NCBI RefSeq assembly: GCF_008831285.2
Contig: NC_045147.1
Span: 22,468,981 to 22,532,980, forward strand
Direction: 5' to 3'
DNA length: 64,000 bases
Source: Nymphaea colorata
Lineage: Eukaryota; Streptophyta; Magnoliopsida; Nymphaeales; Nymphaeaceae
Positions 35,427-49,058 of this stretch are shown in pieces. Made by a program: the position numbers and the translations under genes. The number at the start of each line of letters is the position of its first letter. The stretch's first letter is position 1. The notes beneath the pieces were generated by a model. That model had not been told where the DNA came from. It searched no databases and was given only the letters and a program-made list of their open reading frames with translations.

Positions 35427-38400
35427 AGGTTATGGTCGTTCAATGACCATAACCATTTTAATATTGTATTATTTGGGTTACTGGCTTCGCCCCTTCGGTC
35501 CTGCTCGGGCCTAATATCAATCGCATCAACCAAATCCAGTCCACTTTTCATGAGAATAAAATCTTTCACGGTACTTTTTTTCCTTAAAATTTGGCTGAGA
35601 TTCGAGTCGGACCCGAGTTTGGTATGGATCTTCATCTTCACCAACCTCCAATGTTTACCGTTCTGTTCCAACCCATTCTAGTGTTCATACTTCCTTAGTT
35701 GAAGTCGAAGTATCAAAATACCAAAAAATATAGGCCAAAAATAACATAGTAGAAAGTGATACAGCCAGGTCAATCAAAATAACCAAGAAAAGCAACTAAA
35801 ACTAGTCTCTCCCATCATTAGTGCAGCCGGAAGCTCACTGATTTAATCGCCCAACCACCTCAAACAATTTGAAGTTTTTTTTATTTATGTTTCAATTTGC
35901 ATATCAGTGTCTTTCTTTTTACATAACAAAAAGTTGACGCCACTAGAGTTTAAAATGAAAACCGAAAGGCTACCAACCCCATTATATATATGTGTGTGTG
36001 AATTTCTATGAGGAATATGGGTGGCGACTGACTTATTCATGTAATTTGAATTCGGATCTGGTGGTTGCAGGAAGCTACGTCCTTTTCTGGATGCCTTGGA
36101 CCGTGTTTGAAACGAGACGGTATTCACTTGGGATTGAAAATCATAAATTATCCGTGCCACACACCGACTGTCCCACTCTCACATCGTACAAAGGAGGAGG
36201 AAAACCGTGCTGTGGAAGACGGGAAAACAAACACAAGTTCACGAAATTTCAGGGATGACTACTTCCGCACATCAAACATTCTTTTTGTACATTTATATAA
36301 AATAATTCAAATCAGCAGGTTATTTTTATAATTGAATGGTTGTTTTACGACCGCTAGTCGTTTAGATTTGGTTTTTAATAACAAAATATAGTCTCTACGA
36401 GGGGTTTTAACGATACAAAACTAAAAAATAACCACCAAATCATAAAAATAGTTGATTTCAAATTTTAATAGTATTAATATAAAATCATATAAATCTTATG
36501 GCATCTTGCAACACACCATTTTTGGACGATTGTCATCAAGATGGCTGGAAGATTGTATATATACATATAATGTGGTAGAAAAAGTCGATCTTTTTAACCT
36601 TCGATAAGTTATCCAAGCATTCAAACAAGCCCTTTATTTTAGACGCACAGCGTGTGTGTGCGCGCGCGAGAGGGATGCAACTCACTGACGGTGACGGACG
36701 ATCTATCGTCCATGCGTGTTTTCGCGTTGGCAATTAACCCCCAAATTCTTTTTTGTTGACAGTTGACACCAAAGAAAAAAGGGCGGAACTTCGTTTCTGA
36801 TTGTGAATGCTCCTCCTTCTCGAGGGCGTGTAAAGTTTCGCCCGTATGAAAGAGAAGTGCAGCACTCGGAACGCAGTCTGCTTTTGAATTTCTGCCTCTG
36901 CCAGTCTGCGTTTCTGTGAATCTCCGCCCCGTGAGTCTCTCGATATCTCTCTCGTTTCTCTTCCTTCGTTTTTTTCTTCCATTTCCTGTTTTTTTTTTGC
37001 TTCGCCTGTTTGGCTTTCGCCGTCGTGGATGCCTCTTAACTGGGCCATCGCCTGTTCACCCTCTCTCTCTCTTTTCTTCTTCTTTTGATTTGGGCGTTTG
37101 ATTTGCCCTTTTTGATTGCGGATTTGGGGATTTGCATTTTGGAGTTCCGATTTGGGGGTTTTGATTGCGAAATTTGGGGTTTTGATCACCAGTAAGTATG
37201 CATGTCCCAAATTTTGTTTGTACCAGTAGTTGTTCTTATGCCAATCAGAATTTCAGCTTTCAGAGTCTATTGACCTTTTTCGGATTTCTCTTTCATTTTC
37301 CTAACATAGGTTCTTGAAAAAAACTGGAACCCGTTGGATGGTCGGAGATATGTATATGTGATAATTTATCCCTTATGTCACTGTTTGGAAGTAATCGATC
37401 TGCATGCAGTTATCCTTGCTAACTAAGAAAATTCCGGTGAAGAGCTCCTAGCCGTCTTATCCATGTGCCGATCTACTAGTTTCTTCCTCATGAATTTCTT
37501 GGCTTCTGTTTTGATAAAGTAGTACAACTGGTTGAACCTCCGCCTATTTTCAAATTAGCTGGTGAAACCGACGTTTGTTTTCCAGGTCGTTTAGGTGAAG
37601 TACTGGAATCTTTCTTTTTGGTAAGTGTTTTTTAACCATTCCTTTGTATGGTTTCCACTACTTAGACCTTTCCTTTATACGATCAATGAGCCAATTCTTC
37701 ACTTCTTAATCTTTTTTGATGATCATGAGCGACTTGTGAGCATTTGACCTGAAAATACAAGCTTTTATTTCATATGTTTAATTGCAGACTAATTGTACTG
37801 CTTGATTTTCAATTTTTAGTGAAATGCATTTTAGCTATTGATCTTGTTTATTTTTCTTGTGGAGTGATTATTAACCTCTATGCGTTTTTCCAGGTTGAAC
37901 AGGAAAATTGAGATTTCAATAGTATTTTGATTGGCGAAAGATAGCAAAGCCTTTGCGATTTTCTTTTGTAGTTTCCCAAGAGATCGAGCATATTGAGGTA
38001 CTTTCTTTAACATGTTTATCATGAAAAATTATGTTTTTAGATGATTTGATAGATGATATTTGTTTTGGACATGAGATAATTGAGACATGCCAAAAGCCTA
38101 CAATTATGATGATATGCTTATAATGAAAAGTTGTTTTTTTACATTCTTTGATAGAAGGTATGTTTTTTTTTAGGATAGGAGATAACAAAGGCAAAACTAA
38201 AAGCCTGTAATTGTAATGATATGCTCATCATGAAAAAATATATATATATTTTTTTACATGCTTTGCTAGAAGATATTTGTATAGGATGAAGATAATTGAG
38301 ATAGACCAAAAGTCTGCAATTATGATGATATCGTTTTTATGGAAATGGGTCAATGATGTCTGGTTACTTATATTGAGAAGCATACACCGACAACATTAGT

Positions 38401-38860
38401 GATGAAATGATCGAACATTGTTTTCAGAATGTGTAAAGCCAACAAGGCCAATTCTCAATTTGTTCATGACTAGTTACTTGATTTACTTTCTGAGGCCAAT
38501 TGTAAATTTTTCTTATGACTATAGTTATTTGATTTGCTATTTATTAGTGCCCTTTAGCCATACGTTTCTGGGTCCCCACTGCTCAGGCCTCAACCTAGTT
38601 TTTTTTTGTTTCTGTACTTTTCTATTTTTTCCCCCCTTTTTCATGGCTTCAGATTGTTTTTTAATTTTGCGGAGCACAAAGGGGAAGAAGTAGGGCTTCA
38701 TATCCTTCTCTCTTCTCCCTGCCTCTCCTCCGTCTTTTCTTCGTTCAATATCGTTCATTCATTCTCTTGATCTCTTTTCTCCAGCCATATTCTTGTGGTT
38801 GTTGATAAGGAACCCGTGGATCTTCCAGATCTCTAGAAAAAGAATCGTAGATTTTTGAAG
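35427..38860 (+). promoter_or_regulatory. Spacer, SAR1 promoter and SAR1 5' leader with a probable leader intron
   Basis: From 35.4 to 36.7 kb there is AT-rich spacer without genes. The CT-rich stretch at about 36890-37090 looks like a plant 5' UTR. A donor CCA|GTAAGT at 37191/37192 and an acceptor TTTTCTCCAG ending at 38784 could bound a 1.6-kb leader intron before the SAR1 ATG at 38861. Within it, 38010-38345 holds about three diverged copies of a 107-bp unit. The intron is inferred from splice-site quality only. Confidence 0.45.
38010..38345. repeat. Diverged tandem triplication (~107 bp unit) in the SAR1 leader
   Basis: Landmarks such as GATGATATGCTTATAATGAAA (about 38108) and AATGATATGCTCATCATGAAA (about 38215), the phrase GAGATAATTGAGACA with CCAAAAGCCT, and GATTTGATAGATGATATTTG recur at 102-109 bp spacing. 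An earlier partial copy starts near 38010 and a later partial one ends near 38345. Confidence 0.8.
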
Positions 38861-41800
38861 ATGTTTCTACTCGATTGGTTCTATGGGGTTCTTGCCTCGC
38901 TAGGGCTGTGGCAGAAGGAAGCAAAAATTCTTTTCTTGGGGTTGGATAATGCTGGGAAGACCACACTGCTTCATATGTTGAAGGACGAGGTAAGGGGCTT
39001 TTGAAATTCTTGGTCTACTTTTTTCTTGTTGTCACCCTGTCATTATGGTCATTCAGTATGCAGAGTCGCAATTTTTTCAATTTGGGTCTACATCCCTGTT
39101 CCTTAATCTTGATTAGGATTTGCCAGTTGTATTATGGATCCTCTTTTTCTCCTCCCATTTTGTTGCTGTGTTTATATGTTTCAGAAGATATGATCATTCT
39201 CTTCTTTCTGTTTCTTCTTATATTTTTGCTTTCTGAAATATGTTCATTTTTGGAAAATCCAACCAGTTCGGTAAACTTGTATATGTTTTCTCGTCTTTAT
39301 TTTTTCTATAAAGGTGGATGCAAATTTTTAATGGAAATGATCTTTTATTGAACTTCATGATTGTGTTCAATTATCATTTTGAAGCATTGCAACGTAATGA
39401 TCTTTTTGCTTTCTCATCCTGTTATTTTCTTGATTGAACTTGGTTGTGGTGTTTCTGTTATTTTAGAGATTAGTGCAACATCAACCTACTCAGTATCCAA
39501 CTTCCGAGGAGCTAAGCATTGGCAAGATCAAATTTAAGGCTTTTGACCTTGGAGGCCATCAGATTGCTCGTCGGGTTTGGAAGGACTATTATGCAAAGGT
39601 GAGGGCATTCCCATCTGCCACCCACCCACCTCCCCCCCCCCCCCACCCAAAAAAAAAAAAGATATTAACCATAATCATGGGTGTATCGTTTTTTTTTTTT
39701 AAAAAAAAAAATTTCCTGGTCATCTAGTGTTTTCGATCATTCTAGGTTTAGAGGCAGAATAATGTGACTCAACTGTTGTTCCTTTAAGAATATTTGCTTG
39801 AGATTGTTTCTAATTCATAGGTACATGTAAGATTTTGGTATGGCTTTCTGTGGGACATTCACGTTGTCTCCTAGGATGAATTAACTGCTTATCTGTTTTT
39901 GAATTCTATGAATTTCGTTGAGGAGAGTACATTATTTTGCCATCTAGAAATTGGTCATTTTTTGAATTCCAGAACTATTTGGTGTTGCAGTCTAGAGGGG
40001 ACTGTTTCCGTGACCTATCTGTGCCTTTGGTTGCTTATTACTTTATTTATTGCAGTCAGAACGATCCTTTTCTTTTATCTAAGGACAGCTGTTCTGCCTC
40101 ATTGTGTGGGGCTAAGATTGCATGAACTTATATACTTCGATTAATTTCTCAAAGGGTTTCCAAGGGAAGGGGCAGTTGATGTATCAACACTGATAGATGA
40201 AATGTTGCAGCTTCTCCTAATCTGAACCCCATTAACTTTTGCAAGGAAGATTTGTGTTTCCCACATGCAAGTCCACAGGAAAGATATGGCTAAATTGCCA
40301 TCATTTGGTAGCCTGCTGTTTTCTTGTTTAGCGGAGAACTTTTACTGCTGTTTTAGTGAAGATATAAATGACTGAATTGGTTCAATAATGTACGTTGATT
40401 GGGAGACATGTTACTTTGTGGATCTGAAGGTCTAGAAATACTGAATAGTTGTAGAGAAGGTCAGGAGTTTCCATTGGCTTCTGTGAGAAATTATTCATAT
40501 TTTTAAGCATGGTTAAAATTGGCTGAACCCTATTGGTTCTGGTTTTATGAGATCTTTGCATCATTCATGGTTTGCAAAGGTTCAGCTACTGATACATACT
40601 TGGATTGGTATTGATGCTGATTTTAAGTTGAAGCTTGATAGCAGGTCTCTGACTGAGTTAAGAGTGTTGATTGCAATGGATTAAGCTTTTTCTTAATCTT
40701 CCTATATGTTTCTTCCTATTAACAAGCGGATTTTTTTGCTTGCAAGCTTCTGTTAAACCATTTAAGAATTTTTTTACATTTGTTAGAAAACTAGAATGAC
40801 GATTATTTAGTTATTGCTGGAATTTGCATAGTTACACATATATAAGAATTTGTATCTGATCATCTAGTTCGGTGCTTTATATATCTCATATTAGATATGT
40901 ATGTTTTTAATCTGTTGTATCCAAGAAGGATATACGTACAAAAGGAACCAGTTGAACAGAGTTGATGTCAAAAATGCTGGTCCAGTGGGCATGATTGCTG
41001 TTGTGATATCATTCACTAATGATGAGGTTGCTGATTGTCACAATGGTTGTGGTATCCAGTTCACATCGAAACATTGACTTGCTTCCTCCACAATAAAGGT
41101 GCATGCATGATTGGAGGTCATCAAATTTTGCAAATTGTTCATTTATATCATGTGGCTACATGCACCTCTTACTGATATATTACATCAGTAGTCAATTCCA
41201 CCTGAAAAAAAAGAACTCGAGCAATTTTTGACACTATAGTTTCTAATGACGTTACATTACTCATATATATGTATTATGTAAATGGACAATCCAAATACAC
41301 CAAAAGTACATTTGTAAAGAATTATTATTGTTTTTTAAAATTCACTAGATCAAAGACTTGAATTGTGTTAGACAAACTACTCTGGACCTACCTGCAAGGC
41401 TTGATCTGCTTTAGTGCATGAGCAATAGTAACAATCTCTTGGAAATATGGGGTCTGTATTGTTAAGATATCTGCATATGATAATATTGTGAAAGTTTCCT
41501 GACATTCGCAAACTGTTAAAAAAAATCTCACGGTGGTGAATGTATTCATGATAGTATCTCTTACACACATGCACACTTATATGATGTAGATTTTCTTTTT
41601 ATGCTTTCTTCTATAACTTTTGAAAACTTTATGAATGGTGGTCAAATATGTCCTTTTTGTAAGAAAGTAGGAAGCCCATTAGAGAATTCATAACTGTCTT
41701 TTTCCTACCATATTATAATTTTTGAAGTTTTTGAATTGCCAAAATTTTCTGGAGAAAAGCAAAAAAGAAAAGAATTGAGAAAAGACCTTACTAAAGCTGG

Positions 41801-42682
41801 GAATGATATAGGTGACTACGGGTTGATTGAGTTTGTTTTGGGGTGCAAAAGCTGCTGAGGGGTTCATTTTGCTATGATTTTTTTTGCCAGAAGATGCTGC
41901 TCAGTGCTCAAAGGACCATGCAGTAATTGCAATACAGAGGAAGACGTGGACCTTCCATTGCTATGTCTGTGATACCAGCACTGCATATTCACTTTCTTTT
42001 CTATAATTTTAGAATTATATGAACAAATTTAAGGATGTTACTTTGTGTACTTTTTCATTTAAAGGGTACTCTCAGAATGAGAAGTGGTTATGTTTTTTGG
42101 AATTTGGAGGCTATTGGTAACATGGAAAGTTCGGTTGGTTTTTTGGAAGTGACATACTATATGTTCCTTCTCCAATGTGGTCTAACGAATTGTTTTCTGT
42201 TCTTGATACTCGAGCGTAGTTGTGTTAGTATATGCTAGCTGGAACTCATAGAGTTCTTGTAGCTGCAGCTATATTTAGTAACAGTCTTCATGGGCAAAGC
42301 CAACTAAGTGTTGATATCTCAAACGGCTCTTTTAACCCTTTATGTTCTCATTGTACTGGTCAAAGATGACCTTGCTTATGATAGAAGTCAACCAGGTATC
42401 TATGCTTACTAGGAATCCTGGGGCTTTATGTAAATGGAATTCCTGGAGCTCCCACTCATGAGTCGCTACTAGTGCTGACAGCAGATTGAGGAATGATTCT
42501 GTTGGCAGATTAACTTCTTCTGGTGGTGACGTTCTTTTCATGATAGGCCTAGGTTCAGACGGGAGAGTGGGTTTTGCTCTCTGCTTTGTATCTGCTAATC
42601 TTCACCACAAAACTAGGAGAGGAAGAATAGTCCTGCCTCCTTTTTCTTCTAGCATGTCTTTTGGGATTTCAACTGGAACATG

Positions 42683-42729
<47 letters not shown>

Positions 42730-43635
42730 TTTAGCCACCACCTATGACGACGATAGTCTTTTCTTAAGGCATCCAAATAAATTTTGTTTAGCAATCCCAA
42801 GCAATAACTAGTGAAAACTTAGAATAATAAAAGCTGTTCTCCTTGATTTGTTGGAGCTATGTTGAAATTTTGATGGTTTAAATTCTACTTTTTGATATAT
42901 TCAGTAGTGCAAACTTATTGATAAATTTGGCTGACAAATGTGTAGTCATCAGTGATTTTACCTTACCATGTACCCCAAATTATAATGGTTGTTGTCATCT
43001 ACATTTTAGGTTCTTCTGGGAAACTTTGGATATTTGCAAGGGATTTGTTCCCTTGGCATGCGTGGCTCTTGATAAATGTTCAATTTCTGGATTATGATAT
43101 GTGTGCGAGGAGCAGGATAGCTCAAACTACTGAGTGGTTGTCCATTATTTGTGAATCAGTTTTATTTTGATTATCCGAGTTCTTGCCCCCATGGCAATGT
43201 GGATGGTCTGCTGCACCATGTTTTTATCCACTTTTAAAAGTTCTCTCTCTTAGCCATTAGCATTGCTATGCATGAGTTTCACTTTTATCTAAAATCCCCT
43301 AAAACAATTTGCAGGTGGATGCTGTGGTATATCTCGTGGATGCAGCTGACAAGGAGCGGTTTGCAGAGTCGAAAAAGGAATTGGACGCCCTTCTCTCAGA
43401 TGATGCATTGACATCTGTTCCATTCCTTGTCCTGGGTAATAAGATTGACATCCCATATGCAGCATCAGAGGAGGAGCTTCGCTACCACCTTGGGTTGAGC
43501 AACTTCACCACAGGGAAGGGGAAGGTGAACTTGACCGACTCGAATGTTAGGCCACTCGAGGTCTTCATGTGCAGTATAGTCCGTAAGATGGGGTTTGGCG
43601 ACGGTTTCAAGTGGATGTCTCAGTACATCAAGTAG
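38861..43635 (+). CDS. SAR1: Small COPII-coat GTPase SAR1
   Basis: GTPase that starts COPII coat assembly on the endoplasmic reticulum membrane. Three exons, 38861-38989, 39467-39598 and 43315-43635, join in frame to give 193 aa, exactly the usual plant length. The N-terminal amphipathic helix [17 protein letters not shown] inserts in the membrane and there is no N-myristoylation Gly2, which separates SAR1 from ARF. GTP-binding motifs are all intact: P-loop GLDNAGKT (27-34), effector Thr55, switch II DLGGH (70-74, with the catalytic His74), NKID (129-132), and C-terminal SIV. The end is FKWMSQYIK. The second intron is 3.7 kb and holds an (AC)n(AG)n microsatellite. Arabidopsis SAR1B (At1g56330) is the homologue I recall from the same neighbourhood as the preceding two protein genes. 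Confidence 0.97.
39599..43314 (+). other. Long second intron of SAR1
   Basis: A 3.7-kb intron with GT/AG borders. It begins with a poly-C/poly-A stretch (about 39630-39660) and contains a compound (AC)n(AG)n microsatellite at 42687-42729. No other gene or clear mobile element was seen inside it. Confidence 0.7.
42687..42729. repeat. Compound (AC)n(AG)n microsatellite
   Basis: AC repeats pass directly into AG repeats in SAR1 intron 2. Confidence 0.95.
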
Positions 43636-44378
43636 ATTATTATGGTTCAGAAAGGAAAAGGCTGCTCACGCCCTTCACACTCGCACACGTCATCATTGCC
43701 CGGACTTTTTGAACAATTGCTTGTAACCTTTCTCTTTCCCTTGCTCGAGTTTTTAGTTTAAGTTGTGCCTGAGTGTGAAAGGACCAACTACGGTACCTGT
43801 GGAAGGTGAGGATGTAATTTCAAATCCGGTTTTGCCTTCCTGATCTGGTGTTATTGGAATTTCTTTTCCTCTACTGGCTGTGGTAGATGGTTGATCTTGG
43901 GTTCCAACTTCTCATGGTCCTTTGCCATTTATCTCCTCCGGATTCACATTCAGTTTCTGATGGTTGAGTTCCTTTTTGTATCTTAATTGAAAATGTTCAA
44001 GCTGCAGCCCGGATGACTATTGATGATGAAGAATTATTATTAAGGCAAGTGCTATTTGTTCCACATTTAATTGTGCTCTTACAGGTTCTGTTGCCTGTCT
44101 GCTAACAGCGAATTAATGAAATGCCCTTCACCGTTGTCGTCTCAGCTTCTACCAACAAAGAAAAAATTTACATTGTGCTATTGTTTGTGACAGCGCATAC
44201 TGTCAGTAAAAGTAAACAGTGCAGTTCCTGCTAATATTATTGGCCCAAAAGAAACTGAAGATCACTCCTAATCCGTAGTGCCTCTTCATAAGCCAAAACA
44301 TCCTACAGGAAGAAAGAGCCGCAATTTCGATCTATGCTCTCAATCCTCACAATCATTTCAGGCAGTTCCTGCAATTGC

Positions 44379-44381
<3 letters not shown>

Positions 44382-44428
<47 letters not shown>
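44382..44428. repeat. (TA)n microsatellite
   Basis: Uninterrupted run of about 23 TA dinucleotides downstream of SAR1. Confidence 0.95.
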
Positions 44429-44431
<3 letters not shown>

Positions 44432-45998
44432 TTAAATAAATTTAAAAGTCGAAAAATGAGATAAAAAAACAGTGTGCGCCGATACCGATATTTACGAACA
44501 TTGCTTACTGTCGAGGAAGTTTATCGTCGGTAGTATAATCTCTTTGATGAATAATTAAAACCCATAACAATGAGTCCAAAGAAAAATAAAAATGGGTTTC
44601 AGTGGGATCATGCAAATTTTGACCATGCATTTTTTTTTTGTCCTTTTTCTATGGGGAATATGGGTGGCCACTAAGTTATAATGGCTTATAGAGTTTATGA
44701 TAATGCACAATGAAGGAAGCCCCTTTTCAGAATCAATTTTTATTTGTGCTTGTTCCAGCATTCAACTGCGATCCTACTGTAATTAATTTGTGTGTGAGTA
44801 GACACACACTCGCAGAGGAACTTGTACTGGAGGAATTCTTGTTGCTTTAACTGAGCTCCCTATGTATTTCACGTTAGCAATTTACTTTGAGAGTATATTT
44901 TCTTGACAGTTGGAACAAAAGAAAATAGCTAACATCCACAGTTGGTATGAAATGCACACTCTGTGGGACTCGCTATTTAAACAAAAATAGATTTCGACAC
45001 CATAGGTGTCAGATCTACATTAAGTAGCAGAAACATTGATCGCCTTCCGGTTTTGAAGGTTTTCACTTTTTCCCATCTGATGGTAGGGGGAAAAGCAGCA
45101 CTAGAAAGGAATGCCCAGTAAAAGAAAACCGGACACAGAAAAGCCGTGGGCCGCCGCTGCTGCAAGTGGCAAGGAAGGGGTTCGTTGAGGCAAAGTGGCA
45201 AGGTGGGAACTGTAAAGGGTTCTGAAGGAAAGTTGGACTTTTTTAAGTTGATCTGTCACCAGTAAATTGTCTTCCTTTTTCTAAAATGAATCTCTGCTAG
45301 ACCATTAGGTTGCCTTTTAGACTCTTTGCTTATGCTTTTAAGTTGAATCTCTGCAAATCCATTACATTGCCTTCTAGAACTGTTAAAGGAGGAAAGAAAC
45401 TCTTTTTTTTTTTAACGCTTTTAAGTTTTTAACCTTTTTTTTATTATTTCAGGTATGGTGCTTCAGTTTCCGCCGCCAAAGCCAATTCTGACTGGTAGGT
45501 GCCCTTCTTTCTTTCTCCCACTTAATGAGGGCAGCCCATTGAATCAACCATGGAGGCCACTAGATCCCTAGCTTGCCCCCTGCCCACTGTGTTGGGATGA
45601 AGGCCGCAGATTGCAGAACCAACCCCGCCCACTCAATGATTTATATTTTTTTCATGGTGTGGTCCCTTTTCTGTGACCTGGAAGGGGGCTCATAGCCTCA
45701 CATGAAGCACTTAAAAAAACCATGCCAGTAGATGGTTTGGTCTTGGAAAGAGTTTTTCCTCAATAAAAAAGGCAAGTTGTCTGTCATTTTTTGACAGACA
45801 TTCATGCAAGCTGCTCGCCCATGATATCAGATTCTGTTTTCTTTGTCATCATCATGATCTTCATTATGAGCTCCCTCTGAAACTCATTGTTTCAAGCGAT
45901 TTTGATAGAATGGCGCTCTAAACACATAGGTCTTTCATGGCTCCTTTCACTTTTTGTCTCTGAAACTCACTGGTTTCTTCCCAATCAGTCAAATACAT

Positions 45999-46205
45999 CT
46001 TGAAACCGTGTCCAGAACTTTACATCCTTACCCAGATGCATGGACTTGACACAATTCTTTCGTTGATCTTTAAATCCTGTTCCTTTTGTCCACATAAATT
46101 CAATCAATCATACCGTGTCCAGAACTTTACATCCATACCCAGATGCATGGACTGCACACATTCCTTTCCTTACCGAATGACCTTTAAATCATGTTCCTTA
46201 ACTTC
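45999..46205. repeat. Imperfect tandem duplication, 107-bp period
   Basis: ACCGTGTCCAGAACTTTACA at 46005 recurs at 46112. Following words (CCCAGATGCATGGACT, GACCTTTAAATC-type, GTTCCTT) recur in the same order with substitutions and small indels. Confidence 0.9.
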
Positions 46206-46332
46206 CTTTTATTAACGTAAAGTGTAGAATTTTTGCATGTGTTTATATATATATATATATATAGGAGTTGAAATCCTCCAGCCGATTTAGCATGTATGAG
46301 AGGGCAGAACATCTGAATACCTTAAGAAATCC

Positions 46333-46335
<3 letters not shown>

Positions 46336-46416
<81 letters not shown>
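46336..46416. repeat. Compound (CT)n(AT)n microsatellite, about 80 bp
   Basis: CT repeats switch directly to AT repeats at about 46364. It is the longest simple repeat in the window. Confidence 0.95.
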
Positions 46417-46420
<4 letters not shown>

Positions 46421-48856
46421 ACACTTTGAACCTGACTTTCACTTTATCGATTTGTATCTTTAACACTTTGTTTGGTTGGAGGGAAGTATAAGGCAATACA
46501 CTTATCCACTAGAGCTATTTCACCCAACATGTGATCTGTGGAGCCACAATATAAATGGGGCTTCTAAGCAATTGCAGCTGCCATAATTGGTTTATCTAGA
46601 GCAACTCACATGGCCACTGCTTGTTGGTGCCCAGTGGTTTTGAAAAATTCTCCCTCTTTCTCTCTCTAGACCCTCCCTCTCTCTCTGTCTCATATTCTTA
46701 CCGTCGAAAAGCATCGTTGTCTTGAGTTTCTTTAATCAATTTTGCCCACATCGATGTGATAGGTAGTGTCAATTTAGCAAACTTTTGGGCTTCCAGTGTT
46801 GTTTTTCATTGTAAAAAAGTATTCTTGTATCCAACAACTCTGAAACTTTCGCACCAATGGTTTTGCACATTGGATGCTGATGAATTCAGACGCTGCGGTG
46901 ACCAAAGTCCTGAGCTCCTCCTTCACCAGGTGCTTCATTGCTTTCAGTAGAGCGAGGACCACTTTTACACAAAATAAATATATTGAGACAATCAAACACA
47001 ACCTTTTTATAGAGTGGACATTAGGGTTTAGTTCAGTTGATTGAATTTTAATTTAGATCCAGTTCATAGTTTTGTTGTCAATTCTGGCCGGAAAAAATGC
47101 CGGCGGTCTATTAACAGCCCATGCCGCAATGGTCCCACAAACTTGGTGTTTTCTCAAAAGTTGCTATCACATCTGTCGGTTACTGATTTAAAAATCTGAC
47201 ATCCAAAATTTCACGTGATTTTTTTCTAATCGCTTCTTGATTTTAGTGTAATATTTACGTTCTCAATGGCAATTGCACGCACACACATTCAAGAAATTGT
47301 TCTGCGTTTTCTTTATTTATGTTATATTCTCATACGTTTTAATCTCTTTCAATCGTCGATTTTACCTTGAAGCTTCCCCCTGATCCGGGGAAGATCACAA
47401 GCTATGTTACACCCACATGCCGACTTTGTTCGTCATTCACCGGCAAGAACGTGGAGTGGCAGACTTTCAAATTGTTTAATCTCTTAAAGTACGACTTTGT
47501 AGAGTTTAGATTGTAATTAATGCACCGTTATTTATTAAAAACAATTCTAAGTTCACATGTGATGTCTACTCCAATTTAGGATTCTGCCGGACGACAAAGT
47601 CTCTCAACCCAGATGTTGTTTCATCATGGTAGATAAATTTACCAGGAGTGAAAGGCCTTATTACCATCAATAATTCCCAACTTTTACAGGTCTAATCGAG
47701 GGCTGCTGCTTAGAAATTGTTGTTTTTTTTTTTTAAAAAAAAAATCACATACGAAATCACAAAGTTTTTTAGATGTTTGAATTTGAGATTTGGTGGATCT
47801 AAATGTGCAATCAGTTTTTCTAGAAGTGGTATGAGAAGGAGTCCGGATATCGGTATCAAATAAAATGTATATTAGGATTCAATGAGAGGTGGAAATAGTC
47901 TTCTCTTCCCTTTTCTTGCTGTCGAGGTTCAGGACTACTTCGAGACCTATGTAAAAAACAAGATACCCGTCAACTACTAACATTGCTTCTTGATACTTTT
48001 CCCAAGCGCAAAAATTCTGCACACTAAATATTTATATTTTACGATCCTGTTTGGTTATTGTGTGAGATTGTGAGAACCCATGAAATCTCCCTTCATGATG
48101 ATCCATGTTTTTGGAAGAGACAACCTTTGCTGCTTAGCTTATGCACTTTATAACTCATATAAAAGGAGTCACATGCATAATTTGTCCAATCTTCCTTTGT
48201 CAAGACGGTAGGGCCGATCGTAAGTTCCAACAAATTCAGACATAATAAACTAAGAAAATAAAAAAAATGCATGGAATTAAGGATAATTTCGTCCCCCTTG
48301 GTAGGTCATAATATTTTAAGCACGGAAGCACATTTAAGATCAAATTAATTGAAACGACCTTATAATTAAGGGTAACATTTATTATTTAGTGGGATCATGC
48401 GTACAATACTTATGAGAGGGTTTAATGAGACAGCTGCAAGGATAAAGGCCTGTGGTTTCATACATATTCATATGAAAGATTCAAACCTGATTTTCTATTT
48501 TGCTCAACCTGAAAGAAATATTTAGTGCTTGTGGTTCATCATTAAGAATAATGAAATATTCCACATATGGATATGACTTCTTTATCATAAATCTTGATAT
48601 ATAATATTTACAGCGTTAATAAAGGTGCATATAATGAAACAAATTTAAGCAACCCGTAAAGGCTTGAAATTGCTGCAAGGTGAGGTTTTTTTTTTTTTAA
48701 TAATTTTTGAGTGCAAGGACTGGGAGATTGGCAGCACAGAAAGCGTCGGTAGGTGGTTAGTTTCCATTTCAAAATGTCATAACATTAACTAACTTCTTGT
48801 ACTGTAAAATACAATAGAAACATAATTTCAAGACACTGAAAATAGGCTTGGTACCT

Positions 48857-49058
48857 TAGGGGGGCGTTTGATGTGCAGGAAATAAATTGCCTGAAATCTT
48901 TATCCCATCCAATCAAACATTAATAGGTTTTGAAAATATGAATTTTGTTTTCAATTCACCAATTCTAGAAATAAATTTCTGAAAACTTCTTTCCCTTTTT
49001 ATATTTCTATAGCATCAAACGGGCCCTAGATGCATACTATAGCATCAAACGGGCCCTA
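48857..49058. mobile_element. MITE-like element with GCGTTTGATG ends and a duplicated right terminus
   Basis: The left end reads TAGGGGGGCGTTTGATG (48857-48873). The right end GCATCAAACGGGCCCTA (about 49012-49028) is its imperfect inverted complement. A further copy of the 30-bp right-end block (ATAGCATCAAACGGGCCCTA onwards) follows at 49039, giving two tandem termini. The interior is AT-rich without coding capacity. Ends of this type are typical of hAT-like MITEs in plants; class is inferred. Confidence 0.55.

Noticed and set aside
36734-37210. 158-codon minus-strand ORF
   Set aside because: Highly charged, low-complexity reverse reading of the CT-rich SAR1 leader.
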